Of a DNA stretch of 64,000 nucleotides, positions 12,138 through 23,478 are shown piece by piece. The notes beneath the pieces are model-generated. The model saw only the letters and a program-made list of their open reading frames with translations. It did not search any database and was not told the origin of the DNA. The stretch spans positions 248,001 to 312,000 of the forward strand of contig JALIZF010001874.1 of NCBI GenBank assembly GCA_029948255.1. Reading direction: 5' to 3'. The stretch comes from Telmatactis stephensoni (taxonomy: Eukaryota; Cnidaria; Anthozoa; Actiniaria; Isophelliidae). The position numbers and the translations under genes were made by a program. How positions within the stretch are numbered: the first letter of the stretch is position 1; each line of letters opens with the position of its first letter.

Positions 12138-12290
12138 CAGTGGCGGATCCAGGGGGGTCGAAGGGGTCCACGGAACCCCTTTGAAGGTTTTGAGCCATTT
12201 TTGTCAAACATCGACCAAAGAATAGAGTATTATACACAACTGGGTTTAAGAAACGGAACCCCCCTTGGAAAAATCCTGGATCCGCCACTG
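12138..12290. mobile_element. 153-bp hAT-type MITE (CAGTGGCGGATCCAG ends)
   Basis: Perfect terminal inverted repeats CAGTGGCGGATCCAG begin at 12138 and end at 12290. CAG(N)GGCGG-type ends are typical of hAT elements. The 8-bp flanks (AAGATTTG and TTAAGAAC) do not match, so no target duplication is demonstrated. It lies just upstream of the transposase-like remains of a hAT element. Confidence 0.75.
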
Positions 12291-12334
12291 TTAAGAACTT
12301 GATCCAGAAAGCAAACTTACTGTTCAACTTTTTG

Positions 12335-13476
12335 CTTCGATTTCAATGCCCATGAAGAGATTGAGCTTGTCAAGAAGCAGGCGGTAAAGAAAAATAGAGA
12401 CGAAGTAGAAAGTTTCCACAAACGCATCTATGACGCAGCTGTTGGTTTGGCGAGTGACATCGGCATTACGGAGGAAATACCAAGAACAGGGAGACGGCGG
12501 CAGCACAGAGCAAACCCAGAAGCCAATGAAGCTTCCGAGTTCTACTGCTGCACCATCACCGCGGTGTCACTTCTCGATCATCTTCAGACACAGCTAGAAG
12601 ATCGCTTCAGTGATAAGTCTCAAAGTTCCTTGCATCTCCGCGGTCAATTTATTGCTCTCCTACCAAGTGAGTTACCAAAAGATGAGAATTGTTTGAGAAG
12701 TGATGATATAAGAGACATCGTTTCTTTTTATAAAGACTTGCCATCCTCGTTTGAAATATTGACATGGACCTCCAAGCTTGGTGTCTTAAGTGGCAGGACA
12801 ATCCAGAAAAAGCACTTTACAACACGGCCCCTAAGACGCTCGAAATGGCCGGTAGTTCCACCTTTCCTAACATCAGCACACTGCTTCGACTTGCTGCCAC
12901 ACTGCCCGTGACATGTGCCACATGTAAGCGTTCCATGATCAGTATCCTTCGCCTTTTGAAGCCACATCTGACTGTCAACGTAACCATGACAAACCGACCG
13001 AATGAACGGCCTAGCTATGACGTTCATTCATAGTGCACGCAGCAGTTCAAATGCTATCAAGCTAGAGGCTGTTGTTGATGAGTTTGCCACACGCTATTGT
13101 CATAGGATGGAACTTTGTGACTTAGGGGTTACAGAAGATGAAGAATAAAAATGTATGTTACATAATGAGTAGTAATTAAAATACTGCATCTAATAAACTT
13201 GTCGTTTTTGTTGAGAAAATGTTACCGTTTTATTGTCGCAAAGTATCAAATGTACTTTAGATTGCGGAACACAATTTTCTACTAAGTTTCTAGCAGATCC
13301 TCATTCATGTGCAAGTGCATTTTGGCTGTCAATATTTTCTACTGTTGACAAAAACATGGGCCCTGTGGTACTAAAGACATATATAGTACAGACTTATAAA
13401 GCTTCGGTTTCCTGTGTAGACGTTTGGCCATGGTAAGATGGTGCCCCCCCTTTCGGGATACCTAGATCCGTCCCTG
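12335..13476 (+). mobile_element. Decayed hAT transposon (DUF4371 / hAT dimerisation transposase remnant)
   Basis: The conceptual product is spread over three frames. The segment from about 12390 reads EVESFHKRIYDAAVGLAS, then PRTGRRRQHRAN and a DHLQTQLEDRF segment. After a frameshift near 12763, 12764-13000 gives FPNISTLLRLAATLPVTCA followed by a CKRSMISILRLLK segment, the hAT C-terminal dimerisation region. After another shift it ends VVDEFATRYCHRMELCDLG with a stop at 13148. These are signatures of vertebrate/invertebrate hAT transposases annotated as 52 kDa repressor of the inhibitor of protein kinase-like. The string ending at 13476 (CTAGATCCGTCCCTG) resembles an inverted hAT terminus. 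The left end is not found. Confidence 0.75.
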
Positions 13477-13867
13477 ATTATGTAGGGAGAAACGCGCAAT
13501 ATTTCGCGGCTCGAGCCTTCGTCACTCTAGCGGGGAGGGGAGCGAAATAAAACTCTGGCGCCCATAGTGTATACCATGCAAAACCCAAAGCCGTTTATTG
13601 CAGTGTCTAAGCATAGTTAATATTAACTATGGTCTAAGATACAATTTAATTACCGGGCTTTCAATATTCACGAAGCCAACCTGTTTTAACAAGCACTGAA
13701 TTTCTTTCTTGTGTCCGCCCGTTTTTTATTAACATTTTAAAATCACTCGTGTGTGTTTTAAGCCTGTACTAGACTCCTAAGAATGTCGTATTTGCCGCCT
13801 CAAAATCTAAATAGCAGCCAAAAAATAGCTTTCTCATAAAAGCCCATCCGTAACAAGCTACTTGTTA

Positions 13868-14524
13868 AGGTGATGTTAATTACACGGGTCGATTCGCAAC
13901 AACGTAACGATTTTCCGTGCAACAAATGTTACCCGTAAAGTTTACGAAGTGACTAAACGTTCGATTTTTTTTTTAAATTTCTAGGAGCGCTTGAGGATTC
14001 TAATAAAGATAGAATGTTTTCCCAGGAAAAATGGTATATTTCAAAGTGAAATGTGGAAAAATATCGAACTGCCGGACGTTTAGTAATTTGAAGACCGTGT
14101 CCGGCAGTGTCATTGACTGAAAAGTTTCCAAGTGTCACGCGCTTGGATGGCTTCTTACACTCTCTGTGTACAGGGTTGGCGAAAATTAAAGCATCAAGTT
14201 CGAAAATTTTGCGTGCCTGGAAGCGCCTGAGGATTCCAAATAAAGGTAGAACATTTTCGAATAAATATTTTTTTTGGATTTAGAAGAGAAATGTGGAAAA
14301 ATATTAAACTGCCGGACGCCGTTTAGTTATTTGAAGACCGTGTCCGGCTGCTGGACACTTTATGCCGTGGAAAATACAAAAGTAAACGCAACTATTTTTA
14401 GCAATGTTTTTGCTAGTTGCAAATGTTTGATATGAATTTTATAAACTTTTATCGCAAAATTATCAATTTGACCTAGTGTTGCGCGGAAAATCGTTGTTGC
14501 GAATCGACCAGAGTAACTTCACCT
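13868..14524. mobile_element. 657-bp TIR element with TTA target duplication (PIF/Harbinger-like)
   Basis: The ends AGGTGA...GGTCGATTCGCAACAACG and their inverse (about 50 bp each, with some mismatches) are flanked by TTA at 13865-13867 and 14525-14527. The orthologous positions in the flanks of copies 1 (about 1020) and 4 (about 27182) have a single TTA and no element, giving a clean empty site. A 3-bp TTA/TAA duplication is typical of PIF/Harbinger. The interior carries a tandem pair of segments with ACTGCCGGACG and GAAGACCGTGTCCGG. There is no transposase, so it is non-autonomous. Confidence 0.85.
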
Positions 14525-14550
14525 TTAGAGACAACCTGTCAGCTCAAGGA

Positions 14551-16254
14551 GGATGTTACTAAAACCAGGAATGAGGAATGGGGAATGGAGGAATGAGGAA
14601 TGGGGAATGAGACTGGGACGAGCTAGCGGTCAACAAAGGCACAGCATTCCCAAAATTCCACGATGATCAGAACAACCAAGAGAGCATAATTAAATAAGAG
14701 AGGGAAACTTCTTAATGAATACCGCGCGCGCCATGATAATGCATAATTCCCGGTTGGGCTGTTTTTAGTAATCGGATGCAGTTTAATTTTCGTCTTAATT
14801 CCCATGATCGAGTTCAAATTTCTTCCAAATTCCATGAGAAAACCATATATATGATTTCCTAATAATAATAAACATGAAAAAATGTGTATATGTAATCACA
14901 TGATCAAAAGTTTGAGTGCAATTTAGAATAAATTGTTTAAAAAAAATTGTAATAATTGAAAACTTTACGAGTTCTAATTTATTCTAAATTGCATGAAAAG
15001 AGAATGTTTTCTGAAATCAAAACTTTTAACAAACTTACAGTTTTGTGGAGTCAATCCAACCTCTTTGAGTCTCCATTGTAGTCTCGATCGAGAGCTCCTC
15101 CCGGGCACTCACATGTGATAATGAAAGCTGCAATAATTTCCAGGTTTTCAAACGCCAACTTAGAACCATCAGGAGAAAAACTGAATTTGTCCATTTTATA
15201 CAGGTGCATTTTCGGCGAATCTACAGATCACGATTAGTTCAACAATTTCCTACTAAAACAAAAATTAAACTGCATCCGATTACTAAAAACAGCCCAACCG
15301 GGAATTATGAATTATCATGGCGCGCGCGGTATTCATTAAGAAGTTTCCCTCTCTTATTTATGCTCTCTTGGTTGTTCTGATCATCGTGGAATTTTGGGAA
15401 TGCTGTGCCTTTGTTGACCGCTAGCTCGTCCCAGTCTCATTCCCCATTCCTCATTCCTCCATTCCCCATTCCTCATTCCTGGTTTTAGTAACATCCATGA
15501 TAATGAAAGCTGCAATAATTTCCAGGTTTTCAAACGCCAACTTAGAACCATCAGGAGAAAAACTGAATTTGTCCATTTTATACAGGTGAATTTTCGGCGA
15601 ATCTACAGATCACGATTAGTTCAACAATTTCCTACTAAAAACAAAAGTACTGTCCGACTCGTTTTCCTTGAAAAATTTGTCTTATCTCCTCCACTAGCTC
15701 GACTGTCGACATCTAAGTACTGAAAAAAGACTTCCTTGAGAGTCCATAGAGATAATAAATACAGAAACATCACACAACTTGCCAAAGTCTCACTTGCAAA
15801 GTTCAATCGGCTGAATAAAATGTTTGAGTGGGAAATTGACGACTAGCGCGTTTGTAGAAAAAATTCCCGCCAAAACACCAAAAGTATTACAAAATTATTT
15901 CTCAACATGTCTGTAGCTTCCAAATTTATCTACCTTTTTTCGTTTATTTATTTGCAGAAGTGTGCAAATTTTGACATTTTTTGAATGCAAATTTTGACAT
16001 TTTTGGATCAGTAGTGGAAGCGTCAAATTATGACGCACGGGAGTAGGGTATGGGAATGCTGTGCTTTTGTTGACCACTAGCTCGTCCCAGTCTCATTCCC
16101 CATTCCTCATTCCTCATTCCTCATTCTAGGAGCCCGTTTCTCAAAAGACCCGATAACTTTACGGACCCGTTAACTTATTCGATTTATTTAGGTTAACGGG
16201 TCCGTAAAGTTATCGGGTCTTTTGAGAAACGGGCCCCTGGTTTTAGTAACATCC
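14551..16254. mobile_element. 1.7-kb foldback element with 9-bp target duplication (Mutator-like)
   Basis: The element starts GGATGTTACTAAAACCAGG and ends with the inverse. It is flanked by GCTCAAGGA at 14542-14550 and 16255-16263, a 9-bp duplication as made by Mutator-like elements; copies 1 and 4 have the single-copy site. Inside, 14551 to about 14790 is an almost perfect inverse of about 15258-15496, so a complete smaller foldback (14551-15496) is present. In addition, 15115-15257 is directly repeated at 15498-15640. GGAATGAGGAATGGGG-like short repeats lie at both ends. No transposase is recognised. Confidence 0.85.
16132..16234. repeat. Perfect 43-bp hairpin with 17-nt loop
   Basis: Arms 16132-16174 and 16192-16234 are exact inverse copies, starting GCCCGTTTCTCAAAAGACCC. 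The hairpin lies near the right end of the foldback element at 14551-16254 and is probably a nested MITE. Confidence 0.85.
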
Positions 16255-16573
16255 GCTCAAGGACGAACATCTTGGGAGATTGTTCAAAAACACGGCGAAT
16301 GCATTGCAGTATACTACTCTCAATTTATTTACTGATAGGATGAAACAGAAGAGTGGCACCTCACCACTAGTGATGTACACCAGCCAACGCAATAAAGTTT
16401 ACCACGATACGCATATCGTAATAACCAATATTCAAAGAGTTTTTAGCATGCGTCTGGTCTCGTACGTGACCTTCTGTCTCGTACTTGTAAGATGTCAAGC
16501 GATCCATGGTATCCAACGTCTGAGCCAATCACACAAACGGCCAGGCAGCAGGGAGAGACTGAGACAAAGAAAG

Positions 16574-19500
16574 ATGGCTTCCTACGGCAGTAGTTCGCCT
16601 ATACCTCGAAAACTTGTCGACCTGATGCATGGGTACTGTGCATCCCAAGCAATGTTTTCTGCTTGTAAACTGGGAGTCTTTGATGCTCTTCATGTTGCGG
16701 GTGTACCACAGTCTGTCAAGACGCTGTCTGAACAGCTTTCTACGGATGAAAACGCAACGTCAAGATTGCTGGATGTCTTGGCGCACATCGAGTTGGTAGT
16801 AAAACACACAGGCTCCGACGGGCCTCTTTACTCGATCACGAAGGAGGCATACTGGCTGACAAGCTCGAGTCCTTCGAACCTCAAAGAATTCAGTACGCTA
16901 CGCCTACACACTTCATACCCGTTGATGGGTAATCTGACCAGTGCAATTCGTGACGGAGAAAGTCAGTGGCAAAGAACTTTCCATGTAACCTCAGAAGACT
17001 TCTTCAAAAATTTTTACGCCAACGAAGAGAAGAAAATCGCTTTTCTAGATGCGATGCGTGGAATCAGCGGACCCGGAGCCCATTTCTGTGTGTCGGCGTT
17101 TGACTTGAGTCGCTTCAAGACCATGTGTGACTTGGGAGGTACGAACAAAGATAAGTTACTTTAGACCAACATAAATTAATTGCAACAATATGACATCGAT
17201 GTGAGCACCGTGATATTTACTGGTTTAATAGGATCAGGATACAGTCATTGCGAGTCAATTTCTGTCACGCAACACTGTCACGTATATCGTAAAGCCTCAG
17301 AAATATATGTGATTCAAATGGTACGATTTTAACTTTGTAAGTGATAAATAAGTTTGTTTTTGTGAATATTTGCATAGAAAACACGAATTATAGCAATATT
17401 AACGTGATTTTGGTACTCCGTGCTACTGTCCGCCATGTTGGTGTACAAGATAGCGGAACCATACATTTAAACAATGAAGATATTTGATCGCTCGTATCTC
17501 ATTATCAAAATATTCTTATGACTAAAAATTTCGGAAAGATACAAACCTTCAACTGCTTTTTTTGATGCAAGACATTTTATTCAAAAATATTCTATATTAA
17601 GCCCGAATTTTTTTTTGATGACGTCAGTGCAAAGAATTCATTGTATAAATCGAAAACCATTCATCTAAAGAACCCAGTTTTTTGTGAGAGGAATTTCTTA
17701 ATGATGTAAATAAAATATCTAGGAAACAGTTCCGTTTGATGAATAGTTTAGATTTTAGCTTTTTGATGACGTCACATGCAACCCAAGAATACAATTCTCT
17801 ACAAAGGTGTCAACATTCCGGGTTGGGGGGGGAGGGGGCGACTTCCATATATAAGAGGGCGGGGGTGCTCATCGGAAATTTGGAAAATGGCCCCTAAAAG
17901 GAACCTGAGTCTTATCCTGTTGGGCATGATTTCTACCCCTAAAAGGTACCAATTCAGAAACAAAAAAGTGAAGAATCCAAAAAATATTTAAACTCTTTTA
18001 TCGATGTGCATAAGAGACGCAAGTCAAATCACTGATTAAAATCATCCCAGCAATGCTTATTTTAGGTATTTTATTTAATGAAAAACACCCTACAAGGTAC
18101 CAGCCAAGTCTACTGGTAGTCCCCATAAGTCTGAAACACCCTAAAATGTACCAGATCACTGATTTTGACTCCTAAAAGGTACGACGAGCATCCCCGCCCA
18201 TTTCTGATTGGAGTGTCAACCCCCCTATTTCTGATTGGTTTGATTGTGTTATCATAGGCAATTTACTTGGTGTATGCAAAACCAAGTGTATCAATAGATG
18301 ATACACTTATTTCAAAAAAGGTTGTCATACACAACTTTACCGAAAAGGATTATGCAACACTGGAGTATAAGGTCAGAACAAGTTAGATTTGAATTGCCAT
18401 GTAGATATTGGTGTGGTTTTATAACTTTAGAAATTTCTACCCATGCTTCCTTTCAAGTGAGTCGCGTAGGCTTGGGACCTTTTGCCCAACAATGTTTATT
18501 GAAATAGTGTCATATATATATATAGCTATTTCAATTAACGTTGTCGCTGAAAAAAAGCCTAAAGGCTAAAGCCTTTCAAATTTCTTTTGTGTAATAACAA
18601 ACTTCTCTGTAGGCTATCTGAGAAATTAAGGAATATTTGTCCAAGTTGCTGGTAGAATTTGCAAGCATACCTGTAAAGTGAGTTTTTTATTGTAATGATG
18701 TCACGGTGATAAAACTTTTTCATGATTCCGCTCTCAAAGCTTTAGGCTTTAGTCTTTTTTCAGCGACAATGTTAATTGAATTAGCTATATATATATATAT
18801 ATACTACAACTACCAGAATACTTTGCCCACTTTCTTTTAAGAAAAATGATTAGTGCCAATTGTTTTGCTTTTCTCATAATTGAGGGAATGAAAATCTGAA
18901 TATGAAAGGAAAGTCGTAAAGCATTCTAGTAGTTATAGTAAAATGATGCCATCATGCAAATGGCCTATTGGTGTTGCATACACCAAGTACTTACCTTATC
19001 TTTTAACCTGTTTAAATGCAGTTTCATTTTGTCAGTGTGGTGCTTTTGACAGATGCAGAACTGATTGACATCCATTAAAAGAAAGAAACTATATGCTAAT
19101 GGAACTGATATACAACTGTACACTTGAACCTCCCATAAGCAGACACCCTTATGGGATTTCAAGTTGAGAATTGGTGATGAGGAGATTAAAAACGTAGAGT
19201 TTGTTTGGAGAAGAGACTGGAGGTTGTTGTCCGCTTGTGAGAGGTGTCTGCTTATGGGAGGTGTCCATTGATGGAGGCTCAACTGTATAGCTAATATGGG
19301 ATGGCCAGTCATTGTTCAGATTTGAAAACAAGCTTCCTTCGCAGCAGTGTCCTATAGGCACCACTCAGGCTATAGGCTATTTAATAAATAAATAAATAAC
19401 TGTTTATTTGAGTGTCCAAGTCTTCTAGCGCTTGCGCACCGATCGGGGGACACTGTACTCTCTCACACACTACCTCTACAATAATCACTTAATTACTCAC

Positions 19501-20357
19501 AATATGGAAATTAAATGAAATACTTCAAACCTGCTTTCAGGTGTGACTTTGTTTCGATCGCCAGTTGTGTTTTGCCTGACATTTCACCACAACAAAAATT
19601 GATATTCATTCTTGTTCTTTTCAGGCGGTACAGGTGATGTTGCTTACGCTGCTTGCACGGTATACCCTGACATGAAAATAACAGTCCTAGAACTCCCTAC
19701 TGTGGTACAGTGTTCGTCACACTTTCGACCATCTACCGAGGAGTGTCCCAATCAACAAAATGTCACTTTTGTGGAAGGGGATTTTTTTGAGGGGACACTG
19801 CCATCCGCTGACCTGTATGTACTGACACGAATACTGCATGACTGGGGCGAGGACAAGATTGACGTCATACTGAGCAAAGTCTCTCTCCCATTGGTTCATT
19901 TTACCAGTACCATTTGCCTGTCCATTTATAGTCAAGTTAACAGTCACTACTGAGTACATCAGAGAGTCAACCGGGTAATCGGTCAGTTGGCCAGTCGGCC
20001 TACCCATCAGTCTCAAAGAAAGGGAGCGAATGAAAAGACTGCTGCTTTCCCATGTTATATCAGACTATTTCTATGTTCTATATGTTCTATTTCTATATTC
20101 TATATATTTCTATTCTTATTTATTTCTCTTCAGGTGGAGGTATCCTAATTGGTGAATTACTTCTTAATGATGACAAGTCGGGACCATTCTTCCCTATCAC
20201 CTACGACCTTATGATGCTTGTGATGTGTGGCAAAGGAGCACGGGAGAGGTCTGGGCTGGAGTACAAGCAGCTGCTTGAGAAACATGGCTTTGAGCAAGTC
20301 CAGTATAAAGTGACTGGCAGCAACAGCCTCGATGCTGTGATAGCTATTAAACCATAA
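16574..20357 (+). pseudogene. ASMT-like: O-methyltransferase copy 3, exon 2 donor deleted (probably non-functional)
   Basis: Exon 1 (16574-17138) and exon 3 (20134-20357) are intact and in phase with the family. Exon 2 starts normally at 19625 and reads through the SAM-binding motif and RILHDWGEDK. Right after ILSKV (about 19880) a deletion of roughly 85 bp has removed the last codons, the usual GTAGATG donor and the start of intron 2. A phase-compatible GT exists at about 19909 (ACCA/GTACCA), which would give a slightly altered loop before GGILIG, but it is a weak donor. Use of any other nearby GT shifts frame. An in-frame extension upstream of 16574 reaches back past MRLVSYVTFCLVLVRC, which looks like a signal peptide but is not conserved in copies 1 or 4. 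Confidence 0.8.
18258..18990. mobile_element. TIR element with a second MITE nested inside, intron 1 of copy 3
   Basis: An outer inverted pair around TACTTGGTGTATGCAA lies at about 18267-18290 and about 18965-18990. An inner pair (about 18520-18590 and 18735-18795), built on CAATTAACGTTGTCGCTGAA and AAAGCCTAAAGGC, is flanked on both sides by short TA runs, suggesting insertion into a TA dinucleotide. Neither encodes a protein. Confidence 0.65.
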
Positions 20358-20393
20358 AGAGATAGAAATCTGTCTGGGGCCAAACTGCACTAG

Positions 20394-20966
20394 GGACTCA
20401 TACGGGAATATGCCGCCCCAGTATGGAGCCCCCACACAGACACAGATGTCAGTCGCCTTGAACAGGTCCAAAAGAATGTAGCACGATTTGTATGGAACAA
20501 CTACAATCCATTTGCAAGTACCACAGAACTAGTCAAGCTCTTAAATTGGGACACATTAGAGCAAAGACGCTTAAATAATCAGGCTATTTTATTTTATAAG
20601 TTTCACAATAAGCTAATTAATTGTACTTTTCCTAATCCTATTAAGCAATCATCTAGATTTTCTAGGCGTCATCAATTTACTTATGATCAATTACAAGCAA
20701 ATATCTTAGCTTATAGTTATTCTTTTTCTCCAATAGCTGCCATCAGAGTTTGGAATCTATTTCCAAGTAAGGTAGTTTCTACTACTAGTTTAACCACGTT
20801 TAAGGCAGCCGCTAAGCCTGCCATTAGATCTTTCCAGGTGCCTAATCACCTCCGCAGGCTATATATAGACCTGTTATTCATAGCAGTCATACGCATATAC
20901 ATACATACATTACTTCTTTACTTATGTTTTTTCCATTGTCTTCATTCATTCTGTCAATTTATGTAG
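20394..20966 (+). mobile_element. 5'-truncated LINE fragment: reverse transcriptase C-terminus
   Basis: An uninterrupted frame of 190 codons without a start Met runs to a TAG at 20964-20966. It begins LIREYAAPVWSPHTDTD and continues LEQVQKNVARFVWNNY, LLNWDTLEQRR and AAIRVWNLFPSKVV, the typical region after the palm domain in Jockey/CR1/L2-type reverse transcriptases. It is a different lineage from the LINE in copy 1, whose tail uses DYNTRA and DWNELP. It lies 36 bp beyond the stop of copy 3. The 3' untranslated tail extends past a G-run at about 21012-21032. Confidence 0.85.
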
Positions 20967-21997
20967 TACCTTGTCTCCCATGACCTCGTCTAGTCCCGCC
21001 TAGGTATCGAGGGGAGGGGGGGGGGGGGGGGGTTGGTCGGCACGGGACAGTGGTTATTCGGATCTGCCGCCAGATCTCGATTCAATATTATTTATTTATT
21101 TCTTGTAAATTTTCTAGTTACTTATTGTAAATTTCTATTATTTTGCATTTATTATCTATTTATTTATTTTGTTAATCTCCTAGTATTAGTGAAAACTATT
21201 TTTAGGAGTAAACTTATCGAAGTATTGTTTCTTACGCTCTTAACCAATCAGAATTCAGTCTGGCATGCATGATAGTAAATATGTTTTAAAGCCAGTTGAT
21301 TCGCGTACGAATAGCGAATTGACGTCTTCGTACGGAGGTCTTTGAATCGCTCTGCCGTTCGCCGAAATGTTTGCAAAAATATGAGTTCTTCAAACTCAGT
21401 CCGAAACAAATAGTATCTCTTTTTAAACGTTTTCTTCTCGTATGCAATACTATTGAAGTAGTAATAAATATGATCGAAGTCCTACTATTGAACTGCATGC
21501 GTTACATTTAATGCGGTCATGGGCATGCACAATCGAGTTGAAAAAATTATGTGTCGCGACATGACTAGCCGATATCATATCTTCTTTACTGAAATAATAC
21601 AGAATCACTGTGAAAATCTAAATAATTTTGACTTCCGTACGAATAGCAAACAAAAGTTCACGTACGGGTATACAAATAGACACTACACAAATGTTAATTT
21701 TACACGCAGTGACTGTATTTATAGAGGAATTTAAGTTATTAAATGTTCGTGGCTCGTGAAAAATCCTACACGTTTTCCTGTGAAGGAACACTGATGCGCT
21801 GCTTCGTTTCCGTGCCAGCCCCGTTTTCATGATACATTCTCGACTACGATAGATAGATAGATTGATGGATAGATCAAAGACCATCAAAGCGCTAATGGCG
21901 GATATAACTCGTGGATTGAGCTATATATGTGCAGAGCGGAAGCCCTTTTTAACTCACGGATACTCCGTAGGAGTAGCAGTGAGTTATTGCTGTAGAT

Positions 21998-22245
21998 GGG
22001 ACTTTCTCATTTGCATTGTAAATATGCCATTGTACAAAATCCTCCAGCCTGCTTTGCGCGCTTAAACAATAGAAACCGGTTCCAACCGGTTACTACGCGA
22101 GTACTTGTGAAACAATGACAACAAAGGTTTAACCGGGCGAGTTACGTTTGGGACTTTCTGATTTGCATTGTAACAATTGCTATTGTTAAAAATCCTCCAG
22201 CCTGCTTTGGGCACTCAAATACAAGAAACCAGTTACCGGTTAATC
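21998..22245. repeat. Tandem duplication carrying kB-like, octamer and AACCGGTT motifs
   Basis: Two diverged units start at about 21991 and 22143. Each has GGGACTTTCT (21998-22007; 22150-22159) followed one base later by ATTTGCAT (22009-22016; 22161-22168), then TCCTCCAGCCTGCTTTG and an ACCGGTT segment. AACCGGTT occurs twice in the first unit (22074, 22084). The repeat is plain; a regulatory role is only suggested by motif resemblance. Confidence 0.6.
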
Positions 22246-23332
22246 TTCGTGAAGAGATTTCAATGCTTGTTTGGACTGTTTGCGATGAATTCAAAAGATC
22301 AATCGAATATGAATAATTACTCGGGCTACCTGTGGTAGCTCGAGTCTAGGTTTACCTTTTCGGTCTATCAATCTATCTATATATCTATCTATCTATCAAC
22401 GTCGCAAATCGGCAAATTACCCAGAAGCCTTTGGGGTACACTGTTGACCACGAGGCTTCCTGTGGTCGCGAGAGATTGAGAACAAAATGGCGGACGCTAT
22501 CAATCGGAATTTATCGAACTTATATTGGCTTTTAATCTCAAGATACTTTGCTTTTAATCGTTAATATCGAATTCTCGAATTTAGTGGTGACCTTCTTACC
22601 AGCTGTTGTAATCAACTTATAATGTATTGATCGTACAAGAACACGAGACAGATCGATTTGTGGCAGCGAACTTCACTTGAGGACAGACATGTAAGACACG
22701 GAGATATTGTCTTTGGATCAGTAGTTTGTTTAAATTAATAATATTTCACCACTGCTTGCACATTATGTTTGCTTATATAAGCTTTATTTATACACGGTGT
22801 CTACAGTCATGCTCTTCCTGAGAGCCATGTTAAAAACGAACTAACTTAATTACTAGTAATTAACTAACAATATCTACAATGTTTGTTTTTAACTAGAAAG
22901 ACTAGGAGATTCTTGCCTTTGCGTAATAAGGTGACTAAGGTGTATTCAATAATTAAGCCAGGAAACAGGAATTAGTAATTGGTGCAAAATTACACCAAAT
23001 AAACAATGTTTTTTTTATTATTAACTTATATTTAGTGCAATCTGTATTTTGTACAATGTCATGATAATATTGAATGCACTTAACTGTCAATCATGCTCAT
23101 GTTCAATGTTAGCAGATAAAAATATAGTGATGGATAATCATGGAAATGATGGTAATGTTTATGAGACCTTTATATACATTCTTATATTAGCAACAATTGA
23201 AGAATAATTTTAGAATGTACAAAATGATATATTTTAGAATGTACAAAATGATATATTTTGTACAAGCTTTGTGCAACCATGTTCACAGAGACAAGATAAA
23301 GTGGATTGAATTGAAGATGTTACTGTATGTAG

Positions 23333-23478
23333 TAGAGCGATAACACTAAAACCGTGAAATAACTTAGCAACTAAATAGAGACAAATAGTAGCAAAACCCT
23401 TTGTTTTCTATTGTTTCATTAGTACTATTTGTACTTTTTAGTTAGTACTTGTTTCACGGTTTTAGTGTTATCGCTCTA
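23333..23478. mobile_element. 146-bp palindromic MITE
   Basis: TAGAGCGATAACACTAAAAC at the left end is exactly inverted at the right end, giving arms of about 27 bp. The interior is also partly symmetrical (CTAAATAGAGACAAATAGTA against its near inverse). It has no coding capacity. Confidence 0.85.

Noticed and set aside
12106..12327. Minus-strand frame over the hAT MITE
   Set aside because: Crosses the terminal repeats of a 153-bp element; no domain.
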